Source: Tetmemena sp. SeJ-2015
Lineage: Eukaryota; Ciliophora; Spirotrichea; Sporadotrichida; Oxytrichidae
Direction: 5' to 3'
Assembly (NCBI GenBank): GCA_027382625.1
Contig: JAJKFJ010021899.1
Location: 1 to 64,000 of the forward strand
DNA length: 64,000 bases
The notes beneath the pieces were generated by a model. That model was not told where the DNA came from, did not search any database, and saw nothing but the letters and a program-made list of their open reading frames with translations. The translations under genes and the position numbers were made by a program. Positions 10,900-22,680 of the stretch are shown one piece after another; the stretch's first letter is position 1; each line of letters opens with the position of its first letter.

Positions 10900-13035
10900 A
10901 TGAAGTCGACTAACAATCAGGACCTAATTGATAAAGATATTTTAAAGCCCATGAAGCCAATCAAGTTAAATCCCAAGCTACTCACAACAAGAAAAAACTA
11001 ATTTATAACTTGTTTGTTCTAAGCCCCAAGGAAGACTCTTTACTCAAAAAAGAAAAGAAGCTGAGCACTCTCAGCAGACCAGCTTCTCTAATAACCAGGA
11101 AAAACATTTTTAACACTGATGGACGAGTGGACCTCAAAAAGCCATCGCTTCAAGAAAATAAGAGAAGGAAAATCAAAAGACATTTTATTCACGGAGTAGA
11201 CAGGCCTCGCAAACCAAAAAGTAGAAGTAGCTCAAAAAAGGACAAGAAGATACATTTAATTCATTTCTAATTTTAATCGAATCGGATAAGAATCAGACTT
11301 TATTTATCGACGGGGATGAAGAGTTGCAGAATATAGAATAGATTCAGACCAAAAAAATAAAAACAAGCTAGACTACAAAAGAACAAAATTAGAGATAAGA
11401 TCTGGCTGAAGAAAGTTTTCACTAGTTCTACGAAGGTTCAGAATATAAGTTACCATATAATATTCCAGATTAGTTAATATATTCAAGGTGATAATTTATT
11501 AGGAGATCTCATGTGAAGTTAAATTTACCATGGATGAGGATAGTAAAGATAATGGGGCTTCTCCATCATCTTTAAAAAAGAAAAGTAAGTCTAAGATAGT
11601 GAACTAGAAACTGTCAGGGCTTGGAGTAGGAACCAGTTTCACTCCTTTGAATTAAAGCTCTAGCTCTCTTGATGCAGAAAGACTCTAAAAATCTTCAGCA
11701 GACTTGGTAGGATCCAGTCAATTATAAATTCATTCAGCAGAGCTAAAATATTTTTCTCTTTTTAAATAGGACTTAGATGAAGAACAGAAAAATTAAGATG
11801 TAGAGATAACTAACGATTAAGTGTAACACGAGTTAACTTTAGGAAATGAGAATTCCCCAGAAATTTAAAACAATGAAAATATAAGTTCCTTTGAGAAGAA
11901 CTAACCTGTGAAATTGAAGAGAGCTATGACCGCAAAGAGACCTCAAAATGTGTATGAAGTATCAGCAAGGAGCTATAAATTTAATTTAAAGGCAACGCAA
12001 GTTTGTAATAGTTGATATTTAAGATTACTAGAATATGAGATTAGTTAAAGTCGACAGCTAGAAACACTTTTAAGACCAAGAGTCTAGAAAATCTTTGAGA
12101 GCTTTGTAGAAACAATAATCAGCCAAGAGTTTGAACAGGGATGGTGATATAGCTTTTCTTTCTCATGAAAATGAGGATAACTTAGTTAGTAGAAAAGATC
12201 TTGAATCTTTTTAAATTATTTAATTATAAGAATTATTAAAATAAATATGATAATTATAATGAAGCTATAATTTAACAGCTTTATTTTCCCTATAACAATA
12301 AAATTATAAGTAAGCATATTTTATAACTTTTTACATCTCCCTAATTAAAGACTAAATTGAGAAAGAAGAAAACTAAGAAGTCTTCTAAGAATAGGATATC
12401 AAATTCAAGATCTAAATCAAGGGGAAGCATTTTGATAGATGGAATTGATGAGAGTATATCTCCTCCCATTACCTCAAGTCTAACATTGAAAGATAAAATT
12501 GTTAGTAAAAAGTTTAGCAAAAAATAAAACAAGAATTAAACTTTATCCTCAAATCAAATATCTTAAAAAGATAATATAGAAAGAAATTCTAAGCAGTCAC
12601 CCACTGATATAATATATAAGAAAAGAGATACAAGACCTATTAGGAATTCAGTAAAAAGCATGACTCATTTATTTTAACATTTTAATTTTACTCAATCCTA
12701 GAAGCTAGAGAGATAGTTAGAAAATTTATTAGCATTATAGAGTTATTTGAAAGAGATTGAGTTAAAGTGTGAGAAATAAAAAAGAAATGAAAGAGCTTAA
12801 GATTCATAGGATTACTCCTATGATTCACGCCGATCACAATATTGTTCAAGAGGATGGATCTTCCCTTTAACTTATAATTGACTATAGCTAGTACGAAAAC
12901 TCTCAGAAAGCCATAGAGAGAAACATAGAGAAAAGAGCAAAGAGTTAGTACTCACTTGGTTTGATTCAAAAGTAGAAGGATATATACAATCAATATTGGA
13001 AGAACAAAGACAATTTTAATAAATATAAATTATGA
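10900..13035 (+). CDS. Unrecognised Lys/Ser-rich disordered protein
   Basis: Successive open segments in the same direction look like one interrupted gene: an N-terminal MKSTNNQDLIDKDILKPMKP block, a very basic SPKEDSLLKKEKKLSTL segment (11020-11270), an acidic FIDGDEELQNIEQIQ segment (11280-11490), Ser-rich low complexity (11530-12000) and a C-terminal helical block ending YWKNKDNFNKYKL at TGA 13033-13035. Frame changes near 11005, 11275, 11500, 12010, 12250 and 12780 imply several introns or IESs, not individually resolved. Overall composition predicts intrinsic disorder. It could be two adjacent genes. It is convergent with the DD-peptidase-like gene downstream. Confidence 0.5.
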
Positions 13036-13174
13036 TTTTGGAATTTTAATATCTAATTTTAATATCTAAACATATCTTACTTCTGTACCATTCTTAATGT
13101 TAATAGAGTTATATAAATTTAAATAGAATAACAGGATAGAGTTAAGTTTATCCTGCTTATAGTAATAGTATAAT

Positions 13175-14794
13175 TCACATTTAATTTGACTAATCTGCAA
13201 TAAGAGATTTATTTACAGTTCCTGCCTTCTAGGATTTTTATTCTACAATCATTTTATCTGCCCATAAAGTTAATCTTCTAGCATCTCTCCATCTATAGTC
13301 TATATTCTTGCAACCCAAGACCACTGTTATTAGTTTATGCTTATACTCGTCGTTCTCATATAGAATACATAAGCAAGGGCCAGCAGTTTGAGTGATTCCT
13401 GTTTTAACTCCTTTGAAGCCTTTAACTCCTAAGAGCTTATTAGAATTAAACCACGTCATTTTTTAGGGCATCTCTTAGGTTTGTTCTTATATTGGCATTT
13501 TAGTGTGATCTTGAATTTCAGAGACATCAGCTTTCTAACTCTATGTTTAATTTTGAACAAGAAGCCCTTCTTTTGTTGGAAGGAGAAGTGTTTTCTTAAT
13601 ATAAGTTACACATTCGTACTTCTATTTATTTACTATTTATGAGAAGATGGGGTTCTTAAGACAGCCAAACGCTAAGTGAGCAATATCTTAAGCAGTTGAT
13701 TAGTTCCCTTTGTCTGCCAAACCATGAGGATTTGAAAACTTTGTTTGCTTTAAATGAAAGTGGCGAGACATTTTGTTCATCTCTCTCACAAATAAGCTGA
13801 CTGGCTGTTTCATCCTTTACTAATCTGCATTAAACTCTATCTAAATGTAAATATATGTATCCTTGAGTCCCTTAATTTGTCTGGATTACTTGTGAAGAAA
13901 TTATCTCTTTGCTTCTTGTTAGGACTTTTTAGAGCATTTTGTTGGATAATCCTCTCTCCAAAATTTTCAGCCAAAGTCATAGCCGCATCATTTCCACTAG
14001 GCAGCATCATTCCATACAAAAGGTCATTTATTTTTAGTCTCTAGCCAGGCTTGAGATATGCTGTAGTGCCTGGCGTGGAAGCTGCATTAGCACTAACTGT
14101 GAAATAAGTCTTGTTTATATCTATTTTGAGTTCTTGAGCTAGATGAAGAGACACAATGCAAGTCATTATTTTAGTAAGAGAGGCTATCTCCCTTACTTCC
14201 TGATCGCCTTTATAGTAAAGCACTTTTCCTTTTAAAGCATCAAGGATGCAATAAGTTTTGCAGGAAACTTAGGGTAGCACGTAGAGCGCAGGGATGTAAT
14301 CATCTTCAATAAGATTTTCACGAGATTGGATATTCTAAATTCCAGTGCCAGCTATTTGACTTACATTAAGACTGAAATAAATAATAATTTGAAATTGCTG
14401 TACTTATTTTTAGCGTCTACAGTGGAATCTGATTTAAACTGGGTATATCTATCTGGAGACCCTAAAATGGATGAGTTATTTAGTAGCTCTTGCTTTGATA
14501 TCTCTGGAAACTTGACACCTAGAGTACTCTTTGATTATTTGTTGTTTTCGCACCCAGTACTGTTTCCCTTTCTTTAAGATTGGTGCAAAGAAGCTTATGA
14601 ACTGGCTATATTTTTAAGACTGATTCTATTTTGACTCTTCTTTTAGGAAGTGTCAAGTCTAGACTTAACTATTCTACTCTGCCTGAGAGAATTTGCGTCA
14701 GAAGACTATACTCTATTCTTTATAATATACTTAGCTTGATCTATCCTACTAGATTTATATTGGATAGTTGAAGCTGTTTGAGTTACTAACACAT
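13175..14794 (-). CDS. Serine DD-peptidase-like protein (peptidase S11 fold), copy B
   Basis: Minus-strand paralogue of the gene at 4.1-5.3 kb. It carries EIASLTKIMTC (SxxK), LLYGMMLPSGNDAAM (SxN) and KTGITQTAGPCLC (KTG), in that order and with family spacing. The C-terminus ends at TGA 13175-13177, after LTLWADKMIVE in the genomic reading. A GT..AG intron sits near 14331-14360. Frame changes near 13830-13860 and 13560-13620 imply further introns or IESs. The N-terminal ~150 residues (possible start ATG 14794) are not conserved with copy A and the frame there is ambiguous. All three catalytic motifs are intact, so an active serine hydrolase is plausible; substrate unknown. Confidence 0.75.
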
Positions 14795-14847
14795 TTCGAG
14801 TCACTCCTAAGTTTTATATACTCTTATCATTATCACTTAAAACACAA

Positions 14848-16192
14848 TCAAATCAACGAATTACACCAAATTATTTTTAAAATTACAATTAAAATTCTAA
14901 ATGTCAGTAAAATAAAGAAATAGAAATGCTAACATACAATTTGCAAACCTACCTTAAAATTTGAGACAATTTATATAGCTTTAGCTATAATTTATAATTA
15001 AAGTATATTGAGAAAAGATTGATCTAATTATTTTAGGGATTCCAAATCTGTTCTCAACTGATCCATTACTTCTTCATTCCTAGTTATGTTATCAACATTA
15101 TCAATAAATTAGAAACAAAATGATTTTTAAAGATCCAAATATTTATTTATTGTCTTTTATTTTAATTCATAATGCTTTAAAGTTAGAATTGAATTTAAAG
15201 GAATTACTTTTTTAAATATAAATAGTATTTAATTACAATTATTAAACTACTGATATCTTTTGGATCTTTGAAACTTGATAGATCTTCTTAAATTTGTGAT
15301 TAATTGTTTATGTTTTGGTCTTGATTTTTGGTTTAAGTGTCCATAAATTCTGAATCTTAAGCAGGAATAAAATATGATAGAAGTTTAATTGGTCTTTGAA
15401 TGTTAATATTATTGACTTATATATCTTCAAAATGAGCAATCTCTTCTGATTTAAGTTCATCTTTGACTGTTATATTTCTGGAGTCATTATTTGTCTTTAG
15501 TGACTCCTTATCTTAAAGATTGCTTTTTATTTTCATGTTTGAGTTAGAGTAAATGATTGAACTGTTTTAATTCTAGTCAGTGGTAATAATAGAGTAAATA
15601 TTGTTTGAATAACCTTTAATGTGAGGGTAATGCCCTTAAATAAAACATATCACATTTATTTACAAGTCCTATTGAGCTATTTAAAGCACTAACATTCTAT
15701 GAGTTGCTTTTATTTGCGTTTTAATAGATCAAAGGAGGTGGAATGTAAGATTAGTTCGTAATATTTGAGGATTTGTCGTCAACTTTTTGAGTGCAGAAAG
15801 CGCTGTTGTTTAATGAGTTGTGATAAGAACTGATATTTAAACTTTAACCATCCGTTGCTACAGTCTTAGATGATGAAAAATTGCGTAATTTAAGCAAATC
15901 TATTGGAGAGTTACTCGCACCGGTTGCAGATGACAGATTCAGATTTTTATTAAACCCTGGTCCCAGTTACTGATAATCAGTAACTCTCCTCTCGTAATTG
16001 TGGAAGCTACTTTTTATTGAAGGGAGACCATTAAGATAGAAAATATATTTAATTTTCTAGATTGCTAATATGAGTGAGATGCTGGAATTAGTCCAGTCCT
16101 TAGTTGATCGAAAAAGATCTAGCTTTTATTTCATACTAAGTTTTGGTGTTTTCGTTTTATAAATCAGCGATTGATGAGTTATTTGATTGCAT
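14848..16192 (-). CDS. Unrecognised Ser/Asn-rich protein
   Basis: Minus-strand coding segments run from ATG 16192 (MQSNNSSIADLQNENTK) through a Ser/Asn-rich low-complexity region (about 16020-15610), an acidic segment (KDELKSEEIAHFEDIQ, about 15460) and a C-terminal helical block (RNEEVMDQLRTDLESLKQLDQ, about 15080-15020). The TGA used is at 14848-14850. Frame changes near 16040 and 15600 and an intron-like GT..AG near 15160-15250 are present. No domain recognised. It is followed, same strand, by DD-peptidase-like copy B about 50 bp downstream. Confidence 0.5.
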
Positions 16193-16407
16193 ATTTCTAT
16201 GATATTATAAGCGACTCGACATTTTATTTTTATCAAACTAGGGATCTCCGCAGAGCATGGAATATATTGCAACGTTGTGTGGAATCTGTTCATACAGTGG
16301 CCCGTTCTTGCTCTTATTTTTGTTTACAAAATGCTAGTATTTTTTAAGATGAGATGGAACATAAGCATTTTGTGTGTTTACAAATTTAAAATATAATATT
16401 CAATGCA

Positions 16408-17805
16408 ATGAGTGATTACAAATTTGTTATCTGTATTGCAATCTAATTTAGTCTTCTAGCCCCTTGACATTTCTGCCTGGATGGTTTGATACGCCTTTAT
16501 TTTGTTAATAAAATTGGATCTTTATCTATATGCACTAAATAGATATTTAGAAGTGAGTTACATAACAGCAGGGGAGAGCCATGCAGCTGCAATCGATGAA
16601 AATGGAGAGCTTTTCCTTTGGGGTGACAACTAAAGAGGCTAGTGTGGGTCTGATCAATCAAAATAGATCAGACCATCGACAAATGATAAAACAGTTATAT
16701 TGCACTAACCATTCCAAACTTTAAAAGACCAGACAAGGATAACTATGGTTGCTTGTGGAAAGGAACATACTTTAGTGATAGCATCTGATAAATGCGTTTA
16801 TGGGTTCGGTTCTAATGAATATGGGTAGCTTGGAATATGCCATTATGATGATCCTTCACTAGAATTTTGTAGTGAGCCTTAAAAGTTGAAATACTTTAGT
16901 GACAAGATAATAACTTCAATTGCTTGTGGATCCTACCACTCAGCTGCAGTGACTATCGAGGGGTATTGCTATTCCTGGGGAAGAAATAATAATGGACAAC
17001 TTGGATAGGGCATAAGTGTACCTATTAAAAGTGAGTCTCGTCAAGGCCTGCCTAAATTAATTGAGAGTGTGCTAGGAAGAGGGGTAATAAGCATATCTTG
17101 CTAAGATGACTCTACTTACTTTTATTGCGCAGATACTGAAGCAACATCAAGGATGAATGATGACATTTTCAAAATGTGGAAACTGAAATTCATCAAACAT
17201 GAGGAAGCTCATACTGTCCACATTAACTATGAATACAGAAATGAGAAAAGGAATCTTAAAAATTAAATCAAAGAGCAGAGTAGGGATATTTTTGTTGACC
17301 AAGCCTATAAAATGAACTTCTTTTATAAATAATTTGATTTAAAATTGAGAGTTTAAAATATAAATTATATTAACTTTTAGTAGCAGAGCTTAAATGGCTC
17401 TTCTTCTAATGAGCCTAGTAGCAGCATGGCTCAAACTTAAAACTAGTCTTAAAAAGGATAATCTTTAAGAAATTCCGAGCTTTAAAATAAGCCTTAAAAT
17501 CCTAAAGACTACTAGTCAGATTTGCCATTGTCAAAGGAATAAGACCCTGTATAACAGATAAAAGGAGACACTTCGATAAGGAATAACTTTAAAACTAAGT
17601 AGAAAAAATAAATTAACTTTGAGTACAAGGCTTTTGAGGGAGAAAATAAATATGCAAGGCTTTTTTATTTTAAAGAGATAATTGCGAGATTTCAGCTTTT
17701 AGGCAACAAAATAGAGTTGAATTAGAATTAAATTTGCAAAGCTACAATTTAAAAACTGTAAAAAAGCATAAAAATTAATTCGAAATATTTATTAAAAAAA
17801 ACATG
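16408..17805 (+). CDS. RCC1-repeat protein
   Basis: Contains successive RCC1 (seven-bladed beta-propeller) repeat signatures: SYITAGESHAAAIDENGELFLWGDNQRGQCG, then VACGKEHTLVI...VYGFGSNEYGQLG, then SIACGSYHSAAVT...CYSWGRNNNGQLG. Only about three to four repeats are visible, so either the propeller is incomplete or missing repeats lie in unresolved N-terminal segments. After the repeats comes a charged helical stretch and a Gln/Asn/Ser-rich tail ending at TGA 17803-17805. The start is uncertain: ATG 16408 (MSDYKF, then a possible intron) is the best candidate, with a frame change near 16545. RCC1 domains serve as guanine-exchange or interaction modules; the specific role here is unknown. Confidence 0.8.
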
Positions 17806-17945
17806 AAGCTAAAATGTAAAACTTGATCATTTTAGAAATTATAAATATATAAAACTCTGTTTATACTACCTTTCAAAATATAAATAAAATAGGCTTTGCA
17901 TATATTTTTGTTGAAATGTTTATAAAATAAAATTAAGAAGTACTT

Positions 17946-20818
17946 ATGGACTTAAATTTTAAGGCAATCTTTGATTAATTCAAGTTTTAATGAACATCTT
18001 ATTTGAATTATATTGAAACAAAAAGAAGCCATTATAAGTACGTTACTTAGTTTGCCTTTCAAGGATTTGAAGAAAGCATTCGGATTAAGTCTTCTTAAGA
18101 TTCTCATGAATCCTTAATCAAAGAAATCTAAACAAAGAATACAGACAAATAGAAATTAAATGAGTAGACTGTTCAAAATGATTCACATCTTCTAAATAAT
18201 TTAACAAAAGAGCAGCTAATGGCTTTAAATCCTTTTGTTTTCAATCTTAATCCTGTAAAATATGACAAGTATCTTCACAAAGATACATAAATAACTCAAA
18301 CTGATGGATAAGAAAATTCTTAATAAATTTTAGGAATAGAAAAAGGCTTCAGTTTATTTAATAAAAGAATATAGCACCCTTATGAAGCTATTACAAATCC
18401 TATTAAAACTATTTACTGACAGTCTTTAATTTTCGAAACAAATACTGAATTTTATAAGATACATGAAATTGAATAAAATGAAATAAATCTTGTTGTAAAG
18501 GAAATCGTCTACTTAAAACTGGTATCCAATTTTTAGAAATTGAAGGCTTTAGACTTAAATTAGGCAGAGAAAATATAATTTAGTACAATGATTAAAGATC
18601 AAAATTCTAAAAATGAGGCTTTCATGAGCCATGCAAATGATCACAAAATTAAGTAGGATAAATGCGAGAATCAAGATTAAACTGGCTTAAACGTTGAGAA
18701 AAAAAAATATACATTGATTTATTGTTTTGACTGTGATGAAAGATCTTAAGACTTTTTGGATTAATTCAACAGACCAAAGCTTAATTTATAGACAACGAAT
18801 TCACAGTTTGTTTCTCCTTAAGTGAGTGAAAAATTTACATCAGACTCTCAGCTATTTTTATCTGCTGCCATACTCAAACAAAAGCGCTTAGAAAAGTTTA
18901 ATCTCAAATCTAGAATCTAAAGTCTTCAGAAATTCAAATACGAATCTGCTGACAATGATAATCACTAACAAGATTAATTCCTTTAACAGTCAGCAAATTA
19001 GAAGTAAAACATTTGTAGTAAAGCTGAAGAATAAACTAATCCAAGTATCGTTGCGGAATTCGATTAATTTTATCATGATTATATAAATAAGATTAGTAAA
19101 GTAGAGGGCCAATTATATAGAGTAAGATAGAATAAGTAGAATAAAAAAGGTAGTAGATCTAAGAAAATAGCCAATAAGGTTGGAGATTTAAAGGAATCTT
19201 ATTAAAATGAATAAAGTTAAAGTTAAAATGACTCTATAGTTTTCGTATCTCAAAATACTTTAATGAGGGCTATGAACTTAGATGATAGTAATCCAGATAT
19301 GCAATCATAATAAATCAATTCAACAGACAAACACTACTTATCGCAGTAGCAAATTACTTAAAACAATCTTAACAGAAATTAGAGCTCTAAGATTCATGAT
19401 TAAAATCAGCAGTAATAAGTGGCAGAATCTATAATTGTAGGGAATTTAGATTATGCACTATTTTTTTTATAAGATTGCTAGAAAAATGAATAAGATCATA
19501 GCAGTAATCTTAGTGTATAAATGATTATTCCAGATTAAGCAAAGAATAAGTAAAATCGGCCTGTGAAAGATTCTATAAATACTTAGTAAGAAAATTCTAA
19601 ATCTTTCTCAAGGGAAATTTTTGACGATATGAGAGTAAGATATTCAAAACTAAAACGGAGATACAGGTATTATGAAAATGTAAGTTTAAATTTTAAGATA
19701 TTTATATTTACTATGTAATATATATGCAAGAGTAGTATTGTTCCCTTCTTGAGTCATGGGAGGAATAAACAAGTGAAATGAAAAACTTGATGGGTGAGCG
19801 ATGATTAATGCGTAGGAAATTAGAAAAATACATTAGAAAGCAATTAGATGCTGCGGAAAAGAAAATACTCATGCAAAATTCGATCTAAAACTCTTAAACG
19901 GAGTATTATGAAAATATAAATTTATTGCATAAAAATTAAGAAAATAAAAATTGTTACAAATAATTTTAAATTTCTTAATTTTTATGCAATAAATTTATAT
20001 TTTCATAAGATTAAAATAATCTTGTATCAATAATTTATAATAATTTCTTATCCATTTTACTAAATAAGTTCTTTTAAAGAGTAATAGCAAAGCATCTTGA
20101 AATCTATTAGCCAGATAAAGCCTTATGTTTCTAATAATTGTAATTGGTAAACAAGCAATCGAGAGCAAGAAGATATTTTTTATCTTAATTAAATATATTA
20201 AGTTATTTCTATGAATGGAACTTAAGCTATTAAAACGAAGTAAGATCTCTAGATGAAACCTCAGAATGATCTTCGATATCAAAATTTTAAAGATCAGGCA
20301 CAAAGATAGCTAGAATTTAACTTTCTACCTTAGAATTTTAGATCCAATCAAATAAAGCAAAGAGTGGAGTAAGATCAACATCCTAGCAACTTCCAATACT
20401 ATTCAAATATATTATGATTTCATATAAGTTAAATTTAAACTGTATTAGGGCAATATCAGCAGATTAGCAGAGAGTCGAACTTCTAAAATCAAGAGTCAAG
20501 AGAATCCTAAATGAGTTTAAATACCTCCAAGTTTAATGGAATGTAAAATTATCGAAACTACTGAAAAATGTATCTTAAATTTTTAAACTTAAATTATTTT
20601 TCCATTTTATTTTTTTCTCTAAATATAGTGATTTTGTTTCATTCATTTAGAAAGATAGGTCGCACTATGCATACATCTATTAACTACGAAGAAAATTAAA
20701 GATATCCTTAAATTATTCTAAACAGGTCGATGCATTCCATTTAATGGGAAAATATTTAAATTTATTTACATTTATATTATAATAAAAATTAAATCTGAAA
20801 GCATATCTCTTAAAATGA
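17946..20818 (+). CDS. Long Gln/Lys-rich unrecognised protein
   Basis: An almost continuous reading frame of about 600 codons (about 17995-19680), then an intron at about 19680-19732, then further open segments to about 20564 and probably 20818. Gln codons are nearly all TAA/TAG. A basic block RVRQNKQNKKGSRSKK (near 19130) looks nuclear-localisation-like. The segment DMRVRYSKLKRRYRYYEN (about 19630-19680) is strongly basic and helical, and two SHY(K/A)Y(V/I) motifs occur near each end. The downstream frame runs across a 38 bp palindrome at about 19910-20007. A frame change near 20275 is unresolved. No family identified. Confidence 0.55.
19909..20007. repeat. Perfect 38 bp inverted repeat with short loop
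   Basis: Two 38 bp arms (TTATGAAAATATAAATTTAT... and its exact reverse complement ending TTTTCATAA) separated by about 23 bp. It lies within the long Gln-rich gene; the frame stays open through it only because TAA/TAG are sense. It could form a hairpin, or mark a germline-limited insert or a segmental inversion. Confidence 0.85.
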
Positions 20819-21515
20819 ATGATAGAAATAAACCTAAATGATAATGAAATAATTGATTTAAATATTAGCCTTCATCTGCTGTTTTATCTAAGTTAGAATA
20901 TAGCTGATTTCTTAAGTTTAAAGTCTTTAGTTTGAGCAATTTGTTTCAAGAATTATTAATGGCTAAATTAAACAGATGTTTAGACATCAATGATAATGAC
21001 ACTATCAAAGAATAAATGTTTTAAAATGAGATAAAATTATTTTTTATTTTAAAAATATGGTCAGTTATCTTTTACCTTAAATTAATCTACAGACCGGTTA
21101 TTGGAGAAATTGTTACTTGATAGAAGTCGGATGCATTTTCATTAAGAATAATGATGTTCTTTTTAGAAAATTAGAACACTGATTTCCTCAAATATTTTAT
21201 TTCTTGAAAACTACTTTATTCCATTGATTCTTTATTTAATTTTCTTAATTTTCCATTTTCGAATGTAAGAGAATTATTTTACTTCTAAATTAAATTTGTG
21301 ATGTATTCGAAAACTTACTGTTTGGAAATTTGAGGGCTGTTCCAGATAACTATTTAAATCCATCATCCGAGGCAAGAGAACTACCACAAATTTTATAATA
21401 TAATTTTGATGTCGCCATGGCCCCAAACTCTCCCAAACTAATCAAGAGCAAGACTGAAATTTTGTCCACATGTTACTTGTTTGAAAATTATCTCATATTG
21501 GAATTACTTAATTGA
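20815..21515 (+). CDS. Interrupted hypothetical gene
   Basis: Several short coding-like segments in the plus direction: ISLHLLFYLSQNIADFLSLKSLV (about 20855-20930), QELLMAKLNRCLDINDNDTIKEQM (about 20945-21020), FPFSNVRELFYFQIKF (about 21250-21300) and FENLLFGNLRAVPDNYLNPS...KLIKSKTEIL (about 21306-21470), with a TGA at 21513-21515. The hydrophobic/leucine pattern at the start is reminiscent of F-box or leucine-rich proteins but is not decisive. The segments are in different frames with AT-rich filler, as expected for IES interruption, or for a decayed gene. Confidence 0.35.
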
Positions 21516-22064
21516 ATTAGAGAAGTTAATGACCTGGCATTAAGTCATTCTATAAACCTAACTAAATTTTGTAGAGGTCCCCTTTCTATGATACTAAAAC
21601 GAAACAAATATTGTCTAAATTATTCATGTATTATAAGATTATTTAGATAAATAATTAATTTAATGAGGAATATATTGATATTCTTTATTTAAATTATATT
21701 TTTATTTTTGATTTGGACTTTTGAATAATTAAAGAACTGCTAGCATGCCAGTAGAACTTTTTTTAATATAATAAAATATAATTAATTTGAATAAATATAT
21801 TATTTTTAAATTTTAAATTAAAAATTTAATTTATTTTTAATAATTTTTTAAATGAAAAACTTTATAAAAAATTTAAGAAGTTAATAAATTAAGAATTGAG
21901 TATTGAATAAGTTGATGGAGTTTGGATCTATTATAAACTTAGTTTATTATCTTCTTAGCCTTCATATAATGAATTTAAATTAGCTGATTTTCAGAATTGA
22001 GAGCTAGTATTAAGTCTTTGAATTAAAATTTAATGGCTCTCTTCTTTTTGAGTTTGCTATTGTT
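21516..22064. other. AT-rich intergenic stretch
   Basis: About 550 bp of AT-rich DNA with no sustained coding composition on either strand and no recognised RNA. It separates convergent gene ends. Confidence 0.6.
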
Positions 22065-22560
22065 TCAAAAATGCAATCTTTTGTATTTGAGAGGGCTGGC
22101 TCTTAAGTTTATGGGTTGGCTGTTGTATTCTTCCGCATGTTAGACTATAGGGTATTGAAAGAGTATATTTTACATTTCTTGGCATTGAAATCCTAGTTTA
22201 TAAAGTTTGAGTGTAACTTGCTGCTTATCAAACTGATCGCTACTATAAATCATTTTTATCAACGGAAATGTTATCTTACTTCGAAGAAATGAAATGTTTA
22301 AGCTAAAATACTTGGTCTATACTTAATTAGATTAAGAATAAGTTGTTTACCTTGCTCTATCTATTTATATAAGCTAGATTAAGTTTGGATTTCAGAAGCT
22401 ACTAATTTTCTAACTCTTATTGTTTGTTTTTGGTCACTGTTAGTCTTATCAAACCTAACTTGATTGGGCCATACTTCAATTTAACTTGCACTAATCCCCT
22501 CGCTTTGTGCTTCCACATCAATGATAACAATCAATATATTTAAACTCAAATTTAAGAGAT
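22065..22560 (-). CDS. Small protein or C-terminal fragment, possible MSP/ASH-like fold
   Basis: Minus-strand frame VIIDVEAQSEGISASQIEVW then PNQVRFDKTNSDQKQTIRVRKL, a GT..AG intron (about 22352-22324), then KYFSLNISFLRS...DQFDKQQVTLKLYKLGFQCQEM, ending at TGA 22065-22067. The spacing of a beta-strand-rich 'PxxVxFDKTxxxQxxxIxVRK' segment resembles the start of major-sperm-protein/ASH-type domains in flagellar proteins, but this is weak. No Met start is visible in frame, so the 5' MDS may be elsewhere. It is divergent from the PAP2 gene. Confidence 0.4.
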
Positions 22561-22680
22561 ATTTCAAGTTAAATATAAGAAACGACTAAAAATTTTTAAT
22601 ACAAATAAAAATGTTTCTTTATTGAAACAATTAAATCAAGAATAATAACAAGCAGTTAATTTTTAATAAAAGTCATATAG

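Noticed and set aside
4055..14794. DD-peptidase genes as bacterial contamination
   Set aside because: They use TAA/TAG as Gln, have GT..AG introns and lie between typical ciliate genes.
20270..20300. Programmed +1 ribosomal frameshift in the long Gln-rich gene
   Set aside because: Frame changes are pervasive here and explained by IESs elsewhere; no separate evidence for recoding, which is known mainly from Euplotes (where TGA is sense).
19995..20303. 102-codon minus-strand ORF
   Set aside because: Shadow of the plus-strand frame that continues the long Gln-rich gene; AT-rich and hydrophobic only by composition.
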